Below are positions 1 through 8,735 of a DNA stretch of 64,000 bases, piece after piece; position 1 is the stretch's first letter, and each line of letters opens with the position of its first letter. This DNA comes from Cohnella pontilimi (GTDB lineage: Bacteria > Bacillota > Bacilli > Paenibacillales > Paenibacillaceae), in assembly GCF_005049045.1 (NCBI RefSeq), contig NZ_SUPK01000001.1, forward strand, positions 186,001-250,000, given 5' to 3'. The notes beneath the pieces are model-generated. The model did not search any database, was not told the DNA's origin, and worked only from the letters and a program-made list of their open reading frames with translations. A program made the position numbers and the translations under genes.

Positions 1-1063
1 GGAGGGTGGTCGGAATCAGCTCCGCGTGATAGGTCGTGATCGCCACGTAAAGGCCGGGCATAAACAGGGAGATAAACAAGAATACATAGCGCAGCCAACG
101 AATGAGCGTGCCCATTTGGAACCGTTCGTAATAATCTTCCGACGCCTGCAGCAGTTGATAAAACGTCGTCGGCAGCAGAAGGACCATGGGCGTCCCGTCG
201 ATCACGATGGCTATGCGTCCATTCATGAGCGCTATCGCCACCGTATCGGGTCTTTCCGAGACCTGCATTTGCGGGAACGGGGAGAAGGCGTTGTCTTGGA
301 TGAACTCTTCGAGAAAACCGGATTCTACCATAATGTCGACGTCGATTTTCTCGATTCTGCCGATGGCTTCTTCAATTAAGCCGGGATTGGTGAGACCTTC
401 AACATATATGAGCGCAACGGGTGTTTGGCTTCGCCGTCCCAACACGAACGGTTTCGTTTTCATGTGCGGCGATTTGATACGACGCCTGATCAAAGAAGTG
501 TTGATCCGCAAATTTTCGGTGAAGCCCTCCCGCGGTCCCCGAACTACGCCTTCGGTTTCCGGCTCGTTCACGGAGCGTCCGGCCGGACCGCGTATGCCGA
601 GAAGCAGGCCTTTGGCATTGCTATGAAGGAGAATGCCTGTGTCCCCGTTCAATACCCCTTCCAGAAACTCTCCGTAATTTTCCGTTGTCTTCACTTGCGA
701 GACGGGCAGGGAGCGGCTCATGAGCGATTCCACATCCGGCTCCCGGCCTTCGAAGATCATGAGGTTTTCCAGGGCATTTTCCACGAGCTCCGTTTTGACC
801 AATCCGTCTACGAACAAGGCCAAAGCAGGAATATCCTTTTCGATCGTGAAAGGACGGTTGACCACATCCGAACAGTCGGTAAAAATCCGCTTTAGAAACT
901 TTTTGTTCTCCTCCAAATTGTCGGACAAGGGAAGGGTATCCAGCTCGGACAAAAACTCGAATTCGACTGTATCGTAACGAGTTCCGGTTTCTTTTTGGGA
1001 AGTCCCATCATCTGTAGATCCGTTATCAGATTCGTTATTGGATGATCCTTTTTTCGGACGCAT
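1..1063 (-). CDS. GerA-family spore germination protein (N-terminal part, truncated by window edge)
   Basis: The reverse strand is open from an ATG at 1063 to the window edge, giving 354 codons of a protein that is usually about 480-550 residues. An AGGTGA site lies seven bases before the ATG. The N-terminus is hydrophilic and Asp/Glu/Ser-rich (about residues 1-35). The soluble domain that follows contains segments typical of GerAA/GerKA-type subunits: GLLLGIRGPAGRSVNEPE, a PRxGFTENLxxNxxLIRRRI segment (REGFTENLRINTSLIRRRI), VALIYVEGL and IVIDGTPMVLLLPTTFYQLL. The first membrane segment (YVFLFISLFMPGLYVAITTY) begins just before the edge. The family forms the A subunit of germinant receptors in the spore inner membrane. 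B and C subunit genes would be expected beyond the left edge. Identification is firm; the germinant is unknown. Confidence 0.93.
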   Translation of the reverse strand, partial: MRPKKGSSNNESDNGSTDDGTSQKETGTRYDTVEFEFLSELDTLPLSDNLEENKKFLKRIFTDCSDVVNRPFTIEKDIPALALFVDGLVKTELVENALENLMIFEGREPDVESLMSRSLPVSQVKTTENYGEFLEGVLNGDTGILLHSNAKGLLLGIRGPAGRSVNEPETEGVVRGPREGFTENLRINTSLIRRRIKSPHMKTKPFVLGRRSQTPVALIYVEGLTNPGLIEEAIGRIEKIDVDIMVESGFLEEFIQDNAFSPFPQMQVSERPDTVAIALMNGRIAIVIDGTPMVLLLPTTFYQLLQASEDYYERFQMGTLIRWLRYVFLFISLFMPGLYVAITTYHAELIPTTL

Positions 1064-1172
1064 GAACAGGTCACCTGCCTTGACGATCGAGTGCTGTTAT
1101 CCCGCTTATCTTCACCTGCCACAGGTTCGATTATGCATCCAATGCCAAAACTGGAAAAGGAAAGTACACTTG

Positions 1173-1202
1173 TTGTCGATTCTGATCGAACCGTTCTATA
1201 AT
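1173..1202 (+). promoter_or_regulatory. Probable sigma-A promoter of the patatin-like gene
   Basis: TTGTCG at 1173-1178 and a perfect TATAAT at 1197-1202 are 18 bases apart. They lie 34 bases before the ATG of the patatin-like gene. The same intergenic space must hold the divergent promoter of the gerA-type gene, for which I see no convincing element. Confidence 0.6.
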
Positions 1203-1235
1203 TGAAGAAGTGTGCAAGGGCGAGGAGAGAAGGCA

Positions 1236-2087
1236 ATGGAACCGACGGGCTTGATATTGGAAGGCGGAGGCATGCGGGGGCTTTATACCGCGGGCGTATT
1301 GGAATATTTTGCGGAACGGGATTTGTATTTTCCTTATCAAATCGGAGTGTCCGCCGGTGCATGCATGGCGGTCAGTTATTTATCCAGACAGAGAGGCCGC
1401 AACAAAAAGGTGAACATCGACTTCGCCGGAGATTCGCGTTATTTGTCTTGGCGCAAGCTCCTAATTCGAAGAGAGCTGTTCGGCATGGATTTCATTTTCG
1501 GAGAAATACCGAACAAGCTCGTTCCGTTCGATTTCAAGGCATTCCGGGAAGCCGAAGAGGAAATGGTCGTCGGCACGACCGACATCGAGACCGGAGAGCC
1601 TTTGTATTTCTCTAAAAACAAACAGGATCCGGACATGCTGACGGTGCTTCGGGCCTCCAGTTCGTTGCCGTTTTTTGCGCCGATCGTCGAATACGAAGGG
1701 AAAAAGCTGATGGATGGAGGGATTTCGGATCCGATCCCGATCCGGCAAGCGGAGAAGGACGGTTACCGCCGTAACGTCCTCATCCTGACGCGGAATGAAG
1801 GGTATGTGAAAAGCGCGAATCGCATGAGATGGCTGCTGCGCAAAGGATACGGCCAATATCCCAACTTCATCGAGGTCATGCTGAGAAGGCACGAGGTTTA
1901 TAATGAAACGGTCGCTTATGTCGAACAACAGGCCAAAGACGGCTCAGCCTTCATTATTCGCCCCGATTTGCCTTTGAGGGTCGGCAGGGTGGAGCAAAAT
2001 AAAACAAAATTGGAGCAGCTCTATCAGCAAGGTTACGAGGAAGCGAAAAAAATGTTTCCTCACTTGCTAAATTGGTTGAATGGTTGA
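1236..2087 (+). CDS. Patatin-like phospholipase / acyl hydrolase family protein
   Basis: A 283-residue protein of the bacterial patatin-like family (YjjU/RssA type). All family signatures are present: the oxyanion-hole glycine loop GGGMRG near residue 10, the nucleophile elbow GVSAGA near residue 38 with the catalytic serine, and the catalytic aspartate in DGGISDPIP near residue 160. It is expected to hydrolyse acyl esters of (phospho)lipids with a Ser-Asp dyad. No signal peptide or membrane segment is visible, so it is probably cytosolic or peripherally membrane bound. I chose the ATG at 1236 because AGGAGA lies seven bases upstream; a GTG at 1212 is in frame but has no ribosome binding site. 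It is monocistronic, between a sigma-A-like promoter and a terminator. The true substrate is unknown. Confidence 0.88.
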   Translation: MEPTGLILEGGGMRGLYTAGVLEYFAERDLYFPYQIGVSAGACMAVSYLSRQRGRNKKVNIDFAGDSRYLSWRKLLIRRELFGMDFIFGEIPNKLVPFDFKAFREAEEEMVVGTTDIETGEPLYFSKNKQDPDMLTVLRASSSLPFFAPIVEYEGKKLMDGGISDPIPIRQAEKDGYRRNVLILTRNEGYVKSANRMRWLLRKGYGQYPNFIEVMLRRHEVYNETVAYVEQQAKDGSAFIIRPDLPLRVGRVEQNKTKLEQLYQQGYEEAKKMFPHLLNWLNG

Positions 2088-2115
2088 TCATACAGGCACA
2101 TAACAGCATATCTTG

Positions 2116-2153
2116 CACCCGATGCGCGAGGCGTTTCGGGTGTTTTTGTTTTT
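2116..2153 (+). terminator. Rho-independent terminator after the patatin-like gene
   Basis: CACCCGA (2116-2122) pairs with TCGGGTG (2136-2142), with a short inner CGC/GCG stem. A T-rich tail (TTTTTGTTTTT) follows directly. Confidence 0.7.
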
Positions 2154-2178
2154 AAACGACAAAAACTTGTTTAAAAGT

Positions 2179-2221
2179 TACAGATAGTTTGACAAGCTTT
2201 TCGGCGAACTATCTGTACAAT
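2179..2221 (+). promoter_or_regulatory. Promoter-like element with a perfect 11-bp inverted repeat upstream of the first glucosaminidase gene
   Basis: TTGACA (2189-2194) and TACAAT (2216-2221) are 21 bases apart, longer than the 16-18 usual for sigma-A. A perfect 11-bp inverted repeat (TACAGATAGTT 2179-2189, AACTATCTGTA 2207-2217) brackets the spacer and overlaps both hexamers, which is how an operator would sit. The paralogous gene at 21528 has the same TTGACAAGCTTTT start and GTACAATC end at the same 21-base spacing, but not the inverted repeat. Confidence 0.45.
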
Positions 2222-2251
2222 CCTAGTATACAAAATGTAACGTTATAAGGA

Positions 2252-3043
2252 GTGATCGAAATCAGTACTTATCTCAGCCGGAAATCTTCTTTTTATGTAG
2301 TATCCATAGGTTTAGTTCTGTGCATGGTTCTGTACTATGCGATCTTCCTGTACGACCGGTCGGAGGAACGCGTCATTTCCATATCGGAAAGCGCTTTCCA
2401 AAAGCACCAAAGCTTTCTCGTCAAACAGCCGGTGTACATTTCGTGGAACGAGAATGCGGAGACCGACGAAACGATTCATAAATACGAGAAAGAAGTGAAC
2501 TTGAAGGAGAATGCGCCAACGGAAGTATTTGCGTCAAGTCAGGACACCGTTCCGTCCGCGGACACGTTGGAACCGGCGGTTCCGGCAACGGAAGCGGACC
2601 CTGCCAAACCGACTTCCGCCGTATTGTCCGATTCAGGCCTTACGAAAGAACACATTGCCGGCATGTTCGAAGATACCGCGCTGTCCGGACAAGCGCTGGA
2701 GGATCCGATTCTCGAAATCGAGGAAAAGTACGGAATTAACGCTTACTTCACGATCGCCGTGATGAAACTGGAAAGCGGGAACGGGACAAGCCGGTTGGCA
2801 AAAGAAAAAAACAATTTGTTCGGTCTGAACGCGATCGACGGGCGGCAAAACGAGCTGGCGTTCCGTTTCCGGACCAAGGGGGACTCTGTAAGGGAGTTCG
2901 GTGATATTATCAACCGCGTCTATTTGAAAAAGGGCTACACGACTGTCGAGAAGGTCGCAAAAAAATATTGCCCCGCGAATCCGAAATGGGCGTCTCTCGT
3001 GAAAAATATTATGAAAAGCGACTATCAAAAGTATGTGATGTGA
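2252..3043 (+). CDS. Membrane-anchored glucosaminidase-domain peptidoglycan hydrolase
   Basis: A protein of up to 263 residues with one N-terminal membrane segment (about residues 13-33, FYVVSIGLVLCMVLYYAIFL), a Pro/Ala/Thr-rich linker (about 60-125) and a C-terminal endo-beta-N-acetylglucosaminidase domain of the LytD/FlgJ type (about 130-263). The probable catalytic glutamate is in MKLESGNG. NNLFGLNAIDG and KKYCPANPKW are also typical of the family. It should cleave peptidoglycan glycan strands outside the membrane. The start is uncertain. The frame opens at GTG 2252, which overlaps the only ribosome binding site (AAGGAG, 2247-2252). Alignment with the paralogue at 21528 places the expected start at 2261, where the codon is ATC. 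See findings. Confidence 0.82.
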   Translation: MIEISTYLSRKSSFYVVSIGLVLCMVLYYAIFLYDRSEERVISISESAFQKHQSFLVKQPVYISWNENAETDETIHKYEKEVNLKENAPTEVFASSQDTVPSADTLEPAVPATEADPAKPTSAVLSDSGLTKEHIAGMFEDTALSGQALEDPILEIEEKYGINAYFTIAVMKLESGNGTSRLAKEKNNLFGLNAIDGRQNELAFRFRTKGDSVREFGDIINRVYLKKGYTTVEKVAKKYCPANPKWASLVKNIMKSDYQKYVM

Positions 3044-3108
3044 AATAAAGAAAAACTGCATAACCGCCAACTTCTGGGAGGAACCTATACGCAGGAGGTG
3101 CATTCTGC

Positions 3109-3894
3109 GTGCAGCAGCAACAAACCGGTTTTCAGGGATTCGGACAAGGCCAAGGTTTTTGGCAAAGTCAAGGATACGGACAGCAAGGCAAGGGAAATTG
3201 GCAGAGCTCGGCATACGGTCAACAGGTTCAAGGGTTTGGGCAAGGTTACGGTCAACAGGTGCAAGGCTTCGGGCAGGGACAAGGGTCTGGGCAAGGTCAA
3301 GCTTACGGGCAGCATTGGGGGCCTGACACCAGATACCAAAACGCGGTCGAACCGACGCACAACGGGAACTTTGCTTTTAACGGACAGCCGGTACCGCAGT
3401 TCGGTTCTGCCGGCCAGCAGGCGTTCATGACGCAAGCCCGCAATAACGGCGGCGGCCAAACGTTCGAAGGCGGCATGCCGGCACCTGGTTCCACTGGCAA
3501 TCCGAATGCCCCATTCGGTCAGCGGAATACAGGGATCAACAATGCGGACGCCCGAAACGTGGGATATCAAGGCGGATTCACCGGCTATGGCCCGAACGGG
3601 CAGCCGGTTCAGTTCGGAACTTTCATGCGCGACGGCACGCAATACGGGGCAGGTCCGCACACAATCGATCCGAACAAGGCGTTCATTCAAGCGGTTCGGT
3701 ATCAGGACGGAAACATTGCCGCCGTCATGTTTCAAGACGGCTCGGTTGTCGACGTCGCCACCGCGATCGGCATGGCGGAGGCCGGATTAATCGAAGACGT
3801 GAACACGGGACGCAACCGAGAAGGACAAAAAACGCTCCGTTCTTACCCGGATGGCGAACCCAGCAACAACCTTTCCCGTCTCCCTAGGTTTTAA
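3109..3894 (+). CDS. Gly/Gln-rich protein with C-terminal DUF3892 domain
   Basis: A 261-residue protein starting at GTG 3109 behind AGGAGGTG. Residues 1-70 are low complexity, made of GFGQGQG/YGQQ-type repeats that resemble prion-like or coat-protein sequences. Residues 70-160 are still Gly/Asn/Pro-rich. The last 80 residues form a compact DUF3892-type domain: AVRYQDGNIAAVMFQDGS, a helix VATAIGMAEAGLIEDV, then NREGQKTLRSYPDG and a final NNLSRLPRF. The function of DUF3892 is unknown to me. No signal peptide or membrane segment is visible. A terminator follows directly, so it is separate from the catabolic cluster downstream. A spore-coat or crust role is possible from composition alone. Confidence 0.75.
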   Translation: MQQQQTGFQGFGQGQGFWQSQGYGQQGKGNWQSSAYGQQVQGFGQGYGQQVQGFGQGQGSGQGQAYGQHWGPDTRYQNAVEPTHNGNFAFNGQPVPQFGSAGQQAFMTQARNNGGGQTFEGGMPAPGSTGNPNAPFGQRNTGINNADARNVGYQGGFTGYGPNGQPVQFGTFMRDGTQYGAGPHTIDPNKAFIQAVRYQDGNIAAVMFQDGSVVDVATAIGMAEAGLIEDVNTGRNREGQKTLRSYPDGEPSNNLSRLPRF

Positions 3895-3914
3895 AAAAAT
3901 CGAACCTTTACAAG

Positions 3915-3943
3915 AAGAGCCTGATTCGCGGGCTCTTTTTTTT
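3915..3943 (+). terminator. Rho-independent terminator after the DUF3892 gene
   Basis: AAGAGCC (3915-3921) pairs with GGCTCTT (3931-3937) around a nine-base loop and runs into eight T residues. It separates the catabolic cluster at 4009 from upstream transcription. Confidence 0.85.
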
Positions 3944-4008
3944 GTTCCGGAACAAGAATAACCTCCGCATAAGATGGAAGTGACGGCAGTGTAGGAGGAG
4001 GCAGTCGC

Positions 4009-5139
4009 ATGAATTTTCATTTTACCGAACAGCAGCGTTCCGTGATCCACCTGGCACGAGAGTTTGCAGAGCATGAACTGGCACCCGGAGCAGCGCAGCG
4101 TGATGAACATGAACGCTTTGACCGCGGATTGTTTGCGAGACTGGGAGAACTCGGGTTGACCGGTGTTCCATTGCCTCGTTCGCACGGAGGACGCGGCTTG
4201 GATTTCGTCGCTTATGCAGGCGTGATCGAAGAACTGTCGAAAGTATGCGCGTCTACGGGTGTTATGCTGTCGGTACATACTTCGCTAGTCGGCTGGACTT
4301 TGTTCCAGTATGGCACGGAAGAGCAGAAAAGAAAGTTTTTGCTGCCTGTTGCGGAAGGTTCGATGCTCGGCGCTTACAGTCTGACCGAGAGCGGCTCCGG
4401 CTCGGATGCCGGGGCGATGAGAACGAGCGCGGTGAAGCAAGGCAGCAGTTATATTTTGAACGGCACCAAAATATTTGTAACCAATGCGGGGGAAGCAGAC
4501 CTTTACATCGTGTTCGCGGTGACCGATTTTCAGCAGCGTACGAGAGGATGCAGCGCGTTTATCATCGAGAAGGGCACGCCGGGTTTTCATGTCGGCAAAA
4601 AAGAAAAAAAGCTGGGAATCCGCTCCTCGTCGACACGCGAACTGATTTTCGAAGACTGCCGCGTGCCGGCATTCCATTTATTGGGACAGGAAGGAGAAGG
4701 GTTCAAAATCGCGCTGGCGGCATTGGACGGGGGACGGATCGGGATTGCCGCACAAGCCTTGGGTATCGCTCAGGCGGCGTTTGACGCAGCGATTACATGG
4801 ACGAAAAGCCGTAAACAGGCGGCGCCTGAAATCGCGATGGAGTCGATTTTGGCCGAAATGGCCGCTCATATTGAGGCGGCAAGACTGCTGGCCTATCAAG
4901 CGGCGTGGAGGAAAAGCGCCGGACTGCCCTACCGCACATTTTCGTCGATCGCGAAGCTGTTTGCGAGCGATACCGCCATGCGCGTGACTTCAGATGCCGT
5001 GCAGCTGCTTGCTCAGGATCCCGTCACGAATACTTCAGCGGTGGAACGTTATTTCCGCGATGCCAAGGTCACGCAAATTTACGAAGGGACCAACGAGATT
5101 CAGCGCCTGGTCATTTCCCGGATGCTTTTGGCCGACTGA
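4009..5139 (+). CDS. Acyl-CoA dehydrogenase paralogue with altered FAD-binding motifs
   Basis: A 376-residue acyl-CoA dehydrogenase, first gene of the catabolic cluster, starting at ATG 4009 behind GGAGGAGG. The N-terminal and middle domains are canonical ([38 protein letters not shown]). The catalytic glutamate region [11 protein letters not shown] is intact. It is a close paralogue of the enzyme at 8736 but differs in two conserved C-terminal places. [20 protein letters not shown] is replaced by a shorter [15 protein letters not shown], and [16 protein letters not shown] is replaced by [16 protein letters not shown]. Those motifs contact FAD across the subunit interface in characterised family members. 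This copy may therefore bind FAD poorly, pair with the other copy, or be specialised. Substrate is probably a short or branched acyl-CoA. Confidence 0.85.
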   Translation: MNFHFTEQQRSVIHLAREFAEHELAPGAAQRDEHERFDRGLFARLGELGLTGVPLPRSHGGRGLDFVAYAGVIEELSKVCASTGVMLSVHTSLVGWTLFQYGTEEQKRKFLLPVAEGSMLGAYSLTESGSGSDAGAMRTSAVKQGSSYILNGTKIFVTNAGEADLYIVFAVTDFQQRTRGCSAFIIEKGTPGFHVGKKEKKLGIRSSSTRELIFEDCRVPAFHLLGQEGEGFKIALAALDGGRIGIAAQALGIAQAAFDAAITWTKSRKQAAPEIAMESILAEMAAHIEAARLLAYQAAWRKSAGLPYRTFSSIAKLFASDTAMRVTSDAVQLLAQDPVTNTSAVERYFRDAKVTQIYEGTNEIQRLVISRMLLAD

Positions 5140-5181
5140 ACGTTTCGAAAGCGAGGTTTGCGAAAGAAGGGAGAAACACAG

Positions 5182-6303
5182 ATGGACGACACGTTTTATC
5201 CCGGACTTGAAAATGTCATCGCCAGTGAGACACAGATTTCCTATTTGGATGTCGAGAACGAAGAGATCGTGATTCGCGGCTACGATCTGATGGATCTCGC
5301 CCGAAACGCCAAGTACTTGGATCTCGTGGCTCTATTGCTGGACGGCGGGTTCCCGACCTCGGAAAGGCGCAATGAACTGGAACAAAAAATCAAATCGGAG
5401 TACGAGTTGCCGGTGCAGTTGTTTTCCGTGTTACAGCTTCTTCCCCTTAACGCCCATATGATGGATGTGCTGCGAACCGGCATTTCCGCTTTGGCCTGTT
5501 TTGAAACCAATCTGGACGACCGTTCTGTGAATGCGAATTACCAGAGGGCGATCCGTTTGCTCGCCAAGGTGCCGCAAATCGTGGCGAACGGCTATCACGC
5601 CGTCCGCAATGAGCCGCTCATCCAACCGCGCGGGGACCTGACGTATACGGCGAATTTCTTATATATGATAACCGGTCAAATCCCTTTACCGATAGAAGCA
5701 GACGTTTTCGACCAATGCCTCATGGTGTACAGCGAACACGAGATGCCGAATTCGACCTTCGCGGCGCGGGTGATCGCGTCCACACAATCGGATATGTACG
5801 GCGCGCTCACCGGCGCCGCCGCGTCGCTCAAAGGCAATTTGCACGGAGGCGCGAACGAAGCGGTGATGAACATGCTGCAGCTAGCCGGCTCGGAGGCGGA
5901 GCTGGAAGCGTTAATTCTGGAGAAACTGTCGCGCAAAGAACGTATCATGGGCTTTGGCCACCGGGTGTACATGAACAAGCCGGATCCGCGGGCGATGCTC
6001 ATGAAAGAAGCATTGGCACACTTGGCCAAACAAAAAAACGAGCTCCAGCTGTACGACAAATGCGTGGTAGGCGAGTTCGTCCTGAAACGTGAAAAAAATT
6101 TGTACCCGAATCTCGATTATTACGCGGCGCCTGTCTTTCATTTGCTGGGCATTCCGACCGAGCTGTTTACGCCCGTCTTTCTTGCCGCACGAACCGTCGG
6201 CATCAGTGCGCATGTGTTGGAGCAGCACGAAAACAACCGGCTTTTCAGGCCGCGGGTGCTCTATAAAGGTCCCAGAAATTTGCGCCCGCCTCAAATCGTA
6301 TGA
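5182..6303 (+). CDS. mmgD: 2-Methylcitrate synthase (citrate synthase family)
   Basis: A 373-residue short-type citrate synthase. Context makes it the methylcitrate synthase that condenses propionyl-CoA with oxaloacetate. Family signatures are present: [13 protein letters not shown] with the active-site histidine, [15 protein letters not shown] with the second histidine, and the C-terminal [13 protein letters not shown] aspartate region. ATG 5182 is the start because AAGGGAG lies upstream; a TTG at 5158 is in frame but lacks a site. The gene after it (prpD family) overlaps by four bases (ATGA) and methylisocitrate lyase follows, giving the complete methylcitrate cycle in order. The arrangement matches mmgDEF of B. 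subtilis. Citrate synthase side activity cannot be excluded. Confidence 0.93.
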   Translation: MDDTFYPGLENVIASETQISYLDVENEEIVIRGYDLMDLARNAKYLDLVALLLDGGFPTSERRNELEQKIKSEYELPVQLFSVLQLLPLNAHMMDVLRTGISALACFETNLDDRSVNANYQRAIRLLAKVPQIVANGYHAVRNEPLIQPRGDLTYTANFLYMITGQIPLPIEADVFDQCLMVYSEHEMPNSTFAARVIASTQSDMYGALTGAAASLKGNLHGGANEAVMNMLQLAGSEAELEALILEKLSRKERIMGFGHRVYMNKPDPRAMLMKEALAHLAKQKNELQLYDKCVVGEFVLKREKNLYPNLDYYAAPVFHLLGIPTELFTPVFLAARTVGISAHVLEQHENNRLFRPRVLYKGPRNLRPPQIV

Positions 6304-7715
6304 AGTTCGACCCTTTGCTGGAGCAAATCGCCGATTACACGTTGGATTACGTCGTAGAAAGCGGAGAGGCCTACCGTATTGCCCGGTATGTGCTCATGGA
6401 TTCACTGGGCACGGCTTTGCTGGCTTTGCGTTTCCCTGAATGCGCCAAGCTGCTCGGGCCGGTTGTTCCGGGCGCCTGGCTGCCCGGCGGCGCGCGGGTG
6501 CCGGGTACCCAGTTCGAGCTGGATCCGGTACAGGCGGCGTTTAATATCGGCTGCATGATCCGATGGCTGGATTACAACGATACATGGCTTGCCGCCGAGT
6601 GGGGGCATCCATCCGACAATCTTGGGAGTATTTTGGCTGTCGCCGATTATGTCAGCCGCTGCCGGTTGGCCGAAGGCCAACAGCCGCTTAGTATGAAGGA
6701 CGTGTTGACGATGGCCGTCAAAGCGCATGAGATCCAAGGCGTGTTGGCGCTGGAGAACAGCTTGAACCGTGTCGGATTGGACCATGTGCATTTTGTGAAG
6801 GTGGCTTCCACAGCGGTTGCCGTCGTGCTGCTTGGCTTCAGCAAGGAGCAGCTGCTGAGTGCGCTATCCCAGGCTTGGATCGACGGAGCGAGTTTACGGA
6901 CATATCGCCACGCGCCGAATACCGGTTCACGCAAATCGTGGGCTGCCGGCGATGCGGCGAGCCGCGCGGTGAGGCTGGCCTTCCTGTCGAAGGCAGGGGA
7001 AATGGGTTATGCCACGGCGCTTACGGCGAAGACGTGGGGATTCCAAGATGTGCTGCTGGGAGGCCGGGAACTGAAGCTGGGCCGCCCTCTCGGCACGTAT
7101 GTGATGGAAAATATACTGTTTAAAATATCGTTCCCTGCAGAGTTTCACGGACAGACTGCGGTAGAATGCGCGTTCCGGCTGCATCCCTTGGTGCGCGGGC
7201 GTCTCGATGAGATCAGCCGAATTGAAATCACGACACAGGAATCCGCCATCCGCATCATCGACAAGACAGGGCCGCTGCACAATCCGGCGGACCGTGACCA
7301 CTGTCTGCAATATATGGTCGCCGTCGGGCTGCTGCACGGCGCGTTAACCGCGGAGCACTACGAAGAAGAAGCCGCGGCCGATACGAGAATCGACAGCCTG
7401 CGAGAGAAAATGGTCGTCACGGAAAATGAACAATATAGCCGAGATTACCTCGACCCCGACAAACGTTCGATCGCTAACGCGGTTCGGATCCATTTTCACG
7501 ATGGGACCATGACGAAAAAGGTCGTATGCGAGTATCCGATCGGCCACAGGAAAAGACGGGAAGAAGGGCTGCCGAAAGTTGTGGATAAATTTACGACTAA
7601 CTTGCTGACCCGTTTCCCGCGTAAGAAAGCGGAGGATATATTGAACCTCATGCTGGACGAGGAGCGTTTGATTCGAACGCCGGTAACGGAATTTATGGCG
7701 TATTTCGTCATTTGA
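6300..7715 (+). CDS. mmgE: 2-Methylcitrate dehydratase, MmgE/PrpD family
   Basis: A 471-residue member of the MmgE/PrpD family, close to the usual 470-485 residues. Recognisable segments include [21 protein letters not shown] near residue 80, [30 protein letters not shown] and [14 protein letters not shown]. It dehydrates 2-methylcitrate to 2-methylaconitate and may also rehydrate it. The ATG overlaps the stop of methylcitrate synthase in an ATGA arrangement, which suggests translational coupling. The lyase gene starts 12 bases after its stop. No separate aconitase-type AcnD/PrpF pair is present, so the cycle here depends on PrpD plus a general aconitase elsewhere. Confidence 0.92.
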   Translation: MKFDPLLEQIADYTLDYVVESGEAYRIARYVLMDSLGTALLALRFPECAKLLGPVVPGAWLPGGARVPGTQFELDPVQAAFNIGCMIRWLDYNDTWLAAEWGHPSDNLGSILAVADYVSRCRLAEGQQPLSMKDVLTMAVKAHEIQGVLALENSLNRVGLDHVHFVKVASTAVAVVLLGFSKEQLLSALSQAWIDGASLRTYRHAPNTGSRKSWAAGDAASRAVRLAFLSKAGEMGYATALTAKTWGFQDVLLGGRELKLGRPLGTYVMENILFKISFPAEFHGQTAVECAFRLHPLVRGRLDEISRIEITTQESAIRIIDKTGPLHNPADRDHCLQYMVAVGLLHGALTAEHYEEEAAADTRIDSLREKMVVTENEQYSRDYLDPDKRSIANAVRIHFHDGTMTKKVVCEYPIGHRKRREEGLPKVVDKFTTNLLTRFPRKKAEDILNLMLDEERLIRTPVTEFMAYFVI

Positions 7716-7727
7716 CCGGAGGTATGT

Positions 7728-8645
7728 ATGTCTTGGTTGGTGGAAGATGGACCGAATCAATGGAGGTTGGCCGAGGATTTTCGAAAGCTGGTCGAATCAG
7801 GGCCGATCTTGCGTCTTCCCGGAGCGCACGACGGACTGACGGCACAATTGGCCAAGCGGCACGATTTTAAAGCCATTTATCTATCCGGGGCCGCGTATAC
7901 TGCTAGCAGAGGACTCCCGGATCTGGGCCTGATTTATTCGACAGAGGTTGCAGAGCGGGCGCGGGAGCTGGTGCGCGCCTCCGGACTGCCTCTGCTGGTC
8001 GATATCGACACCGGATTCGGCGGGATCCTGAATGTGGCCAGAACGGCGAAGGAGATGGTGGAGGCCAAAGCGGCGGCGGTGCAGATCGAAGATCAGGAAA
8101 TGCCGAAAAAATGCGGACATTTGGACGGCAAGCGATTGATTCCCGCAGCCGAAATGGCGCAAAAAATCGGAACGATCAAGACGGCGGCCCCGAATTTATT
8201 CGTCGTCGCCCGTACAGATGCCAGAAGCGTGGAAGGCTTGGAAGCCGCGATCAAGCGGGCTGACCTGTATCTCGCCGCCGGGGCGGATGCGATATTCCCG
8301 GAGGCTCTGGAAAGCGAAGAAGAGTTTCGAAGCTTTGCGGAATACGTGAAAGCTCCGCTGCTCGCGAACATGACCGAATTCGGGAAAACCCCATATTTTC
8401 GCGCGGATCAGTTCGAAAGCTGGGGCTACCGGATGGTGATCTATCCGGTCAGTTCGATGCGGGCGGCGGCCAAAGCCATTGAACGGGTATTGGCGGAAAT
8501 TGCGCAAACCGGAACGCAGAAGGCCGCGCTGGCCAACATGCAAACGCGTGAAGAGCTGTATGACACGATTCGTTACCGAGATTATGAAGCGATGGAATCG
8601 AAGATTTTCCATGCTTTACTGCCAGATGAATCTCCTCCCGATTAA
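7728..8645 (+). CDS. mmgF: Methylisocitrate lyase (PEP mutase / isocitrate lyase superfamily)
   Basis: A 305-residue protein that splits 2-methylisocitrate to pyruvate and succinate, the last step of propionyl-CoA detoxification. It carries the catalytic loop KKCGHLDGK near residue 125. The metal-binding region LLVDIDTGFGG near residue 85 and the VARTDARSVEGLEAAI segment are also typical. GGAGG lies close before ATG 7728. It is third in the methylcitrate set and is followed by a 90-base gap before the next acyl-CoA dehydrogenase. The enzyme corresponds to B. subtilis MmgF (YqiQ) and enterobacterial PrpB. Confidence 0.93.
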   Translation: MSWLVEDGPNQWRLAEDFRKLVESGPILRLPGAHDGLTAQLAKRHDFKAIYLSGAAYTASRGLPDLGLIYSTEVAERARELVRASGLPLLVDIDTGFGGILNVARTAKEMVEAKAAAVQIEDQEMPKKCGHLDGKRLIPAAEMAQKIGTIKTAAPNLFVVARTDARSVEGLEAAIKRADLYLAAGADAIFPEALESEEEFRSFAEYVKAPLLANMTEFGKTPYFRADQFESWGYRMVIYPVSSMRAAAKAIERVLAEIAQTGTQKAALANMQTREELYDTIRYRDYEAMESKIFHALLPDESPPD

Positions 8646-8735
8646 ACCGTAAAGGACGTCAAAGGCTTCGCTGATGGATGTCGGTGGAGCCTTTGCGTAT
8701 GTATGCACCTGTCGTGCCGGAAGGGAGGAAAGTCC

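Noticed and set aside
2150-2260. WalR boxes in front of the glucosaminidase genes
   Set aside because: Single TGTAAC/TGTAAA half sites are present, but no direct repeat with five-base spacing (TGTWAH-N5-TGTWAH) was found in either upstream region.
3944-4008. A sigma-54 (-12/-24) promoter ahead of the catabolic cluster
   Set aside because: The best TGG ... GC pair (in TGGAAGTGACGGCA) has eight instead of ten bases between the conserved dinucleotides and poor flanks. A CATAAGAT (3968-3975) looks a little like a sigma-E -10 but no -35 partner was found.
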